64,000 nt of DNA, taken from contig NC_054391.1 of assembly GCF_001625195.1 (NCBI RefSeq), positions 8,880,552 to 8,944,551 on the forward strand, read 5' to 3'. The translations under genes and the position numbers were made by a program. Shown here one piece after another: positions 58,060 to 64,000 of the stretch. Numbering within the stretch: the stretch's first letter is position 1; each line of letters starts with the position of its first letter. Source of the stretch: Drechmeria coniospora (Eukaryota > Ascomycota > Sordariomycetes > Hypocreales > Ophiocordycipitaceae). A model generated the notes under the pieces. That model had not been told where the DNA came from. It made no database searches and saw only the letters and a list, made by a program, of their open reading frames with translations.

Positions 58060-60708
58060 CTAAGACTTGTACCGCCAGCGTCGGTAATTCTCCTCGGCCC
58101 ACCAGCGGGTGACGCTGGCAGCCTCCTCGGCCCACTTGGCCGTGACCTCGCCATTGTCCTTCTTGAGCCGGTTGATGAGGGCGTCAAAGTCGAACGAGAG
58201 GACCGGGCTCATCTCGTGCGGGTCGTTTTCGAGGTCGGTGAAGCGCCATTCATAGTTGCCGTACACGGGGACGATCAGTCGCCAGTTGGGCCTTCGGGCA
58301 TCGCGCACGGCGATGGTGGAGCCGCCGGGATTCATGACGGTGATTTGCCAGTCGCCGTGGCCGGTCCTGTCGGAGAACTTGCGGAGCGGTCGAATGAGGG
58401 ACTGGCCTTCATAGTTGCGAGCGAGAGCGCGGGCGGCGGCGGCGTCGGCCTCGTCGAGGGAGCCGGTCTCGACGAGCAGGTCGAGAATGGTCGGGAGGAT
58501 CTGGAGGGAGACGACGGCGTCGTTTACGTCGACGACGGGCAGCTTCGGGTGGGACAGGACGAGAGGAACGTGGTAGTTGCCGACGTGCGGGTTGCTGTAC
58601 GGCGTGAAGCTTCCGCGCTCGGCGATGGAGAGCCCGTGGTCGCCGACGAAGATGACGAGCGTCTCGTTCGCGACGCCCTCGGCCTCGAGAATGTCGAGGA
58701 TCCTGCCGAGCCAGCGGTCGACGTAGCCGACGGCGTTGAGGTAGTGCGAGAGATCGTCCCACTCCTTGTCGCCGGACAGGGGCACATACTTTTCCTCGGC
58801 CGGCATGCCGAACGCGTGGTGCGTCGTGCTCGTCAGGTGAGAGAGGAAGAGCCTCTCGTCATTCTTCTGCGCCGAGGCGAAGGCGTCGCGCAGGTAATCC
58901 TCGATGGCGACCTCGGGCATGCCGTAGTAGTTGACGTCGGTGATGTTGACGGGCGGGAACTTGTGCGCGTCCTGGAGGTACCACCAGTCGATGATGCTGT
59001 CGGCGGGGAAGCCAAACTGGGGCATCATGCGGTCCTGCTTGTCGTAGCGAGTCGTCGTCGACTGCATAAAGGCCGACTTCCACTTGTACGAGGCAAAGGG
59101 ATGGACTAGCTTGTCCTCGGAGAACAAGCTTCGCTTTCCAGGCGCCGCCGTCGTCGGGCTTCCGCCGTCGGCGCTCGGGGCCGCCTCGGAAGCGCCGGAA
59201 CCGGCCGAGCTCGACAGGTTGTTGAAGGCGTTGAAGATGTGCGGCAGACAGGGTTGGTAAATGTGATGGCTCTCCTCGAGGTTGAAGTCGGCCGCGAGCG
59301 GGCTGATGCCGCAGTGGGTGCCGGCGAGGCTCTTGAGGGTGTAGGTCGAGGTCGTGTAGCAGTTGTTCACGTTGAGGCCACCGCGGGCGCGGCCCCGGGA
59401 GGCGGAGGGGCTCTCGGCGGGTCGCTTGTCGGCGAGCCCGTCGTCGTTGTCGCCGGTGATGAAGCGCGCGTTGGCCGTCAGGGTGGCAAACCGATCGACG
59501 GCCGACTCGGGCAGCTTCTTGTCCTTGAAGGTGTTGGACAGACGCTCCCAGGCGACGCCGTCCCTTTTGACGGGGAAGACGTCCTTGCGGGTGCTCTCGA
59601 GCTTGACGAGCATGACGTGACGGATGGGCACGTCGGCGAGACGGCCGCGGAGGGAGGAGAGGAGGTCGTCGTCGAGGTTCGTCAGCTTCAGGGGATCGGC
59701 GGTGGCGTTGTAGTGCGTCTCGCCGGACTGGTACCAGTCCTCGAAGCCGGGCAGCGGCCCCTTGGCGGGCAGCCAGGCGAAGGGCACCGGGTCCGTCAGC
59801 GCCGTGCGGTTGTCGAGGTTGCTCGAGAGGGTGAGGAGGCTCGTCAGGGAGGCGGCGGCCGAGGAGAGCTGGGCGAGGGGCATCAGGGGCAGGGTCCAGG
59901 AGAGGTACGACAGCGAGGCGTCGGACGGTCGGAAGAGGAAGCAGAGCAGCTGGGCGGCCAGGGTGAGGCCGACGAAGACGCGAAGAGCCGAGGTCAGGCG
60001 GGAGGAGGCGAGGGCCGGCTCGCGCTCGGCGTCCTCCCAAGGGCTCACGGTGCCGTCGGCATCGGACGAGTTTTCCGACGCGTGCTTGAACTCGTGCCGC
60101 TCCAGACGCTCGTAGTCGTCGTCGTCCTCGTCGTCGTCGTGGGTGGCGGCGGCGGCATATCGCGGCCGTCGGCAGCGGCAGAGTCGCAAAGTCAGGGCGA
60201 GAGGCCAGCGAAGGATGTCGACGGCGGTGCCGGCGACGACGTAGAAGAAGACCTGCAAAAGGGCGGCGACGGTCAACAGCGCCGCCTCGGTGACGGAGAG
60301 GGAGACGAGCCCCGTGAGGAGCATCTTCCACGAGGACGAGTCACCGGCGACGGTCACATTGCGCCACTGCAGCTCGGAGCCGGTGACGGCGATGAAGGTG
60401 ATGCTGATGCCGGCGAGGGTCAGCAGGATGGCGGTGGCGACGACGGCCAAGGCGGTGACGCAGGCGCCATGGTCGAAGAGCACGCGGAGAAGGAGCAGGA
60501 CGACGGTGTCCTGGAGGAAGAAGGAGAGGCCCCAGCGGAGGAGGTCGGACGGCTGGACGGCATCGAGGTGGGCGGAGATGTGGACGAGCTTGGCGCCGAG
60601 GAGGGCGACGGTGGCGATGGCAAAGGCGAAGCGTCGATTGGCGAACCTCGGGGCGACGGCGAGGACGACACGGCGGAGGAAGAACAGCGGCCGCTGGACG
60701 GACTCCAT
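58060..60708 (-). CDS. Membrane-anchored sulfatase/LtaS-like alkaline-phosphatase-superfamily enzyme
   Basis: Single exon, 882 residues. The N-terminal part has several membrane helices (FAFAIATVALLGAKLVHI, SFFLQDTVVLLLLRVLF, VVATAILLTLAGISITFIAV, LTGLVSLSVTEAALLTVAAL, and one near 290), interrupted by an acidic cytoplasmic-type loop. The C-terminal half is a sulfatase-fold domain. VKLESTRKDVFP (about 366) supplies a Thr nucleophile as in bacterial lipoteichoic-acid synthase, and IFVGDHGLSIAERG (about 686) supplies the Asp-His metal ligands. LTSTTHHAFGMP is another conserved block. Fungal members are predicted to move phosphoglycerol- or phosphoethanolamine-type groups on lipids or glycans, but the substrate is unproven. 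The longest frame starts with TTG, so the first ATG (MESVQRPLFF) was used. Confidence 0.9.
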   Translation of the reverse strand: MESVQRPLFFLRRVVLAVAPRFANRRFAFAIATVALLGAKLVHISAHLDAVQPSDLLRWGLSFFLQDTVVLLLLRVLFDHGACVTALAVVATAILLTLAGISITFIAVTGSELQWRNVTVAGDSSSWKMLLTGLVSLSVTEAALLTVAALLQVFFYVVAGTAVDILRWPLALTLRLCRCRRPRYAAAATHDDDEDDDDYERLERHEFKHASENSSDADGTVSPWEDAEREPALASSRLTSALRVFVGLTLAAQLLCFLFRPSDASLSYLSWTLPLMPLAQLSSAAASLTSLLTLSSNLDNRTALTDPVPFAWLPAKGPLPGFEDWYQSGETHYNATADPLKLTNLDDDLLSSLRGRLADVPIRHVMLVKLESTRKDVFPVKRDGVAWERLSNTFKDKKLPESAVDRFATLTANARFITGDNDDGLADKRPAESPSASRGRARGGLNVNNCYTTSTYTLKSLAGTHCGISPLAADFNLEESHHIYQPCLPHIFNAFNNLSSSAGSGASEAAPSADGGSPTTAAPGKRSLFSEDKLVHPFASYKWKSAFMQSTTTRYDKQDRMMPQFGFPADSIIDWWYLQDAHKFPPVNITDVNYYGMPEVAIEDYLRDAFASAQKNDERLFLSHLTSTTHHAFGMPAEEKYVPLSGDKEWDDLSHYLNAVGYVDRWLGRILDILEAEGVANETLVIFVGDHGLSIAERGSFTPYSNPHVGNYHVPLVLSHPKLPVVDVNDAVVSLQILPTILDLLVETGSLDEADAAAARALARNYEGQSLIRPLRKFSDRTGHGDWQITVMNPGGSTIAVRDARRPNWRLIVPVYGNYEWRFTDLENDPHEMSPVLSFDFDALINRLKKDNGEVTAKWAEEAASVTRWWAEENYRRWRYKS

Positions 60709-60784
60709 GGCGCGTTGGGAAGTGAGGCGGAGGAACGAGCGGCGCGGGCGAGAGCAGAGCGAGAGGGAAGCTGGGGGACGTCGG

Positions 60785-61010
60785 GAGGGTCGGGTCAAGA
60801 GGGTCGGGTCAAGAGGGTCGGGTCAAGAGGCGCGGGAGCGAGCGTCGTGCTGTGCGTGGCCACTGCTCCGGGGTCGGGTCAAGAGGCTCGGGAGCGAGCG
60901 TCGTGGCGTGCGTGGCCGCTGCTCCGGGAGCGAGCGTCAAGAGGCGCGGGAGCGAGCGTCGTGCTCTGCGTGGCCGCTGCTCCGGGGTCGGGTCAAGAGA
61001 CTCGCGGCAT
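60785..61010. repeat. Tandem repeats upstream of the sulfatase-like gene
   Basis: Three copies of a 14-bp unit (GGGTCGGGTCAAGA) are followed by three copies of a 55-60 bp unit. The larger units start GGGAGCGAGCGTCGTG near 60834, 60889 and 60949, and include CGTGGCCGCTGCTCCGGG. The array covers the immediate promoter or leader of the minus-strand gene starting at 60708. Confidence 0.85.
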
Positions 61011-62018
61011 GAGCACGGAGGGAGTGGGAGTCCCCGCGGCGAGGCAAAGGAGGGAAAGCAGGCGGCCCGAGAGAGAGGAGGTTGAAGGAGGCAGAAGGAG
61101 GCCAAAGGGAACGACGAGGAGGGGAGCTCAGGAGGAAGAGGAAGGAGAAGGTTCGGCACAGCGTCGGCACACGACAGCTCCCCCAGACGGCGTGGCCAGG
61201 GCACCCGGAAGCGCGGTAGCTTGGTATGGCCTCGGCAGGACGGGCGACGGAAAGCACCACGGTGACGAGAATAGCAACTGGAACAGCAAGCGACCGTCAG
61301 GCGGGCTGATCCATGGCTCGCTCGGCGTCCGTGCTGGCCCCCTCCTCCTCCTCCGCCGCGGCGGCTCCCCTCGCGTCGTAGGAGTCGTCGAGCCGGGTTC
61401 GCCCTCGCCCTCCCTTTCGTCGGCTCAGCCTTGCCCGTTTCCGTTGGCCGTCATCGTCGGCGGGTGGCCCTCGATGGCTCGTAGGGCCAGCTGGCGGCAC
61501 GAGCTAGCGAGTCGGTCCATGCTCTCGGCCGCTCGACGCCAACGCTGCACGTTCACGGACGGACAGGAGGGCGAGCCAAGGACGCGCGCGGTGGGATCGA
61601 GGCGACGGCAGATGGCGGCGGCGGCGGCGGCGGCGGCGGGCGCAGAGTCGTGGGCGACACCCCTGCGGGCAGGCCCAAGGGGGCTTGGTGTCGCGTGCCG
61701 TCGTGCCGGGGCGCGCGCCTCTGGAATGCCGCCGTCCCGGCCAAGACACGAGAATGTTTGTTGCGTCGGCGGAACTCGAAGGGCAGGCTTCGAGCGAGGA
61801 GGGGGTGCGGTCAAGTCACACGCACAATAAAGTTATGGGGTGCATGCCAGCGGACCCACCAGCCGCCGTTCACGGCGCCACGGGTCCGCCGTTGACGGGA
61901 GGAGCGAGCAAGGACACGGGTACCTGTGGCGGCGCGTACAATGGGTGCAGGGGCAAGTACTCGGTACCTCTGCGATGGTGTGTTTGTTGATTCGCTCGAG
62001 CGAGGACGGAGCGCACCG
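61011..62018. other. GC-rich intergenic region
   Basis: No gene supported. Long frames on both strands run through, as expected from high GC and G/C-rich low complexity. Includes a (GGC)n run at 61613-61640. Confidence 0.5.
61613..61640. repeat. (GGC)n trinucleotide repeat
   Basis: About nine consecutive GGC triplets inside a GC-rich intergenic segment. Confidence 0.95.
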
Positions 62019-62282
62019 TACAGTGCATGCACGGACAAGCTACAGTGCATGCACGGACAAGCTACAGTGCATGCACGGAGTACAAGCTGCAGTGCAAGGA
62101 GGGAGTGCAAGGAGGGAGTGCAAGGAGGGAGTACAAGCTGCAGTACCAGGACGGAGTACAAGCTGCGGTGCATGTACAGTACATTTGGTTGGACGGTACC
62201 TACGGAGTACAAGCTGCAGTACCAGGACGGAGTACAAGCTGAAGTGCATGTACAGTACATTTGGTTGGACAGTACCTACTTG
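62019..62282. repeat. Compound tandem array: 22-bp, 13-bp and 76-bp units
   Basis: Two full and one partial 22-bp unit (TACAGTGCATGCACGGACAA, then GC) from 62019, three 13-bp units (AGTGCAAGGAGGG) from about 62091, then two 76-bp units starting at 62131 and 62207. The 76-bp units contain TACAAGCTGCAGTACCAGG and GTACAGTACATTTGG. They share the GTAC vocabulary of the other gene-poor tracts. Confidence 0.9.
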
Positions 62283-63999
62283 TACTGAGTATCCGTACTG
62301 TACATGCGCCAGCACCAGCCAACGGAGGATGTACTTGCTTGCAGCTACAGCACGAGGTGCGCAGAGTACAAGTTCAGCCAACGGCGCATGCGCAGCAGCA
62401 GCAGGTGCTTGATGATGGTATGCGTACATGTCCTGATGGTCGTAGGTGTACATGTGCTGAGTCGCAGGTGTACATGTCCCGTCGGTAAAGTATGCGCTCA
62501 TCGAGGCGGCTACACCTAGTCTACAGTACATGTACGCTGCGCCCACTCTCGGGCAGCTGCAAGTACCAGCTCGGGTGCAGCGTGTTTATGCGGTGCCGTG
62601 TGGTCGATCATCGGAATGTACTCTGCACCCGTACTGTACTTGGCTGTCAGTGCAATCTGCATCGACAGTACGGAGTATGCAGTAATTACGGCGTACTCTG
62701 CATCGACATGCAAGTACACTGCACATGCGCACGTCTAGGTACCTAGTATGTTCTTTTACTGTCTCGCGCCTTGATTGCGGCACCTAAAGTGCACTTTCAG
62801 GTACACCTGCAATACAGGTACACGCACATGTTCACCCAAGTACGTCCGCATGTGCACCTACAACTAGCCCACATGTACGGAGTACACCTACAACTACGCC
62901 CACATGTACACCTACAACTACGCCCACTGTACACCTACAATTACGTACGCCCACTGCACACCTGCAACTACGCCCACTGCACACCTACAAGTACAGTACA
63001 CCCAGTGCACGCCTACAAGTACGCCCACTGTACACCTACAAGTACGCTCACTGTACACCTACAAGCACAGTACGCCCACTGCACACCTACAACTACGCCC
63101 GCATGCAGATACATGTGCATCTGCACTCTGCGAGTGCCGTCGCCGAATGGGAGCTTTTGCTTCGTTTTTCCTCGCGCGCGAAACCGGCGCAGCTGACGGT
63201 GCTTGCGTCATCGACGCGGGGGACAGGCGCTTCCCTGGCACATGTATGCTACGTGGCATCCGCGGCAGGGCGTTGTACGACGATGATGTGAGAGAGCCTG
63301 CTTGTACTTGCATCTGCACAAATACTGCATCCACCACATGCACATGCACCCCCATGCTGTGCATTTACCTACTCAAGTACTTGCAACCACCAAGTGCCTA
63401 CTTGGTCACCCTACGGAGTACTTGCTTGGACGTCCAGTATCGAGTGCATGAGCAAGTACATGTACATGTGCACCACACCACGGAGTACTCCGTACATGCA
63501 GAGCACAATTCTTGTGCTTGCCTCTGCCCCTTGTGTTTCCGGGGCGGCTTTCCCGCAGCAGCATCAGTTAATGCCTACTAACTCAGTACAGCATTTGCAG
63601 CACATGTACTCCGTACTCACGCCTACTTGCACCACATGTACTCACGCCTACTTGCGGCACGCAGCACTCCCACACCCACACCCGAGTGCAGTGCTTCCCT
63701 GCGTGCACTGGACGATGATGACGGAGAACATGGCCGGCTCCGTGCAGCAGGTCCGCGACACGAGACGGGCCGCGCTCGTAACTGCAATGCATCCCTGCCA
63801 GCCCTGCGAGATTGCTGTGGGACACGCATGGCGGCCGAGGTCGGATGTGGCCTAATACCACCGCACACGGACACTGCCAGAGTACTAGTACTTGGACTCC
63901 CGTCACACGCAGCACGGGCGCCAATTCCCAGGCACCGTGCCACGGTCGCACGACGTGACGAGGGCAAATACCCGGGGCGGGTGAATACTCGACGGGCAA
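62283..63999. repeat. GTAC-rich right end with a degenerate ~22-bp array
   Basis: Dense GTAC/TGCA words throughout. Between about 62843 and 63105 a degenerate repeat TACACCTACAACTACGCCCA recurs about ten times with variable spacing. It encodes artificial Thr/Tyr/His/Pro-rich peptides in all three plus frames. No gene is supported to the end of the window. Confidence 0.75.
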
Positions 64000-64000
64000 A

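Noticed and set aside
59239..61830. Plus-strand open frame of 863 codons opposite the sulfatase-like gene
   Set aside because: It is antisense to a protein with clear membrane and sulfatase motifs. Its own translation is Gly/Glu/Val-rich without domains, a typical antisense artefact of GC3-rich fungal codons.
1..63999. tRNA, rRNA, CRISPR array or telomeric TTAGGG repeats
   Set aside because: I looked for T-loop-like GGTTCGAATCC words, spaced direct repeats and TTAGGG runs and found none convincing. A tRNA scan would be needed to exclude tRNA genes.

Overview
The window is nuclear DNA of a filamentous ascomycete. Genes have one to seven exons. Their introns are short (44-111 bp, one of 209 bp), GT-AG, and often carry a CTRAC-type branch site close to the acceptor. 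The gene set (Swr1, Trs130/TRAPPC10, NatB subunit Naa25, Cox23, Cdc43, complex I ASHI subunit, Ilm1, Mri1, Kin4-like kinase) is typical of Sordariomycetes. Resemblance of the proteins and the secreted-protease load suggest Hypocreales; I cannot name the species from sequence alone.

Layout. 1-10 kb is mostly gene-free and repetitive, with one short coiled-coil protein gene at 4.35 kb, simple repeats, a 17-bp minisatellite and a ~150-bp satellite-like array (8.4-9.9 kb). 10.3-18.3 kb holds Trs130 (-), methylthioribose-1-phosphate isomerase (+) and a secreted M20 peptidase (-). 20-30.8 kb holds a conserved fungal protein of unknown function, a complex I subunit, Swr1 and a kinase-like protein. 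32.4-43.7 kb is a compact housekeeping block: Kin4-like kinase (+), then Ilm1, Naa25, Cox23 and Cdc43 (all -). 43.7-48.1 kb is gene-poor. 48.1-55.2 kb holds three unrelated secreted endopeptidases: an M43-like metzincin with a long repetitive tail, a pepsin-type aspartic protease and an M35 deuterolysin. A multi-spanning sulfatase/LtaS-like enzyme follows (58.1-60.7 kb). The right end (61.9-64 kb) is GTAC-rich tandem repeat.

Most notable: (1) an 84-bp, TA-flanked, nearly palindromic MITE in five copies, whose terminal repeat resembles the Fusarium mimp/impala end; (2) the secreted protease cluster, with a metzincin that appears to lack the usual M43 cysteine-rich insert and carries four near-identical 60-bp repeats in its tail; (3) pervasive GTAC-type motifs (TACGGAGTAC, CAAGTACTTG) confined to non-coding DNA; (4) several independent tandem arrays (12, 17, 22, 76, 97 and ~150 bp units). 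Exon boundaries were derived by hand from reading frame, splice motifs and protein-family continuity and need RNA evidence. All similarity statements come from recognition, not a database search.
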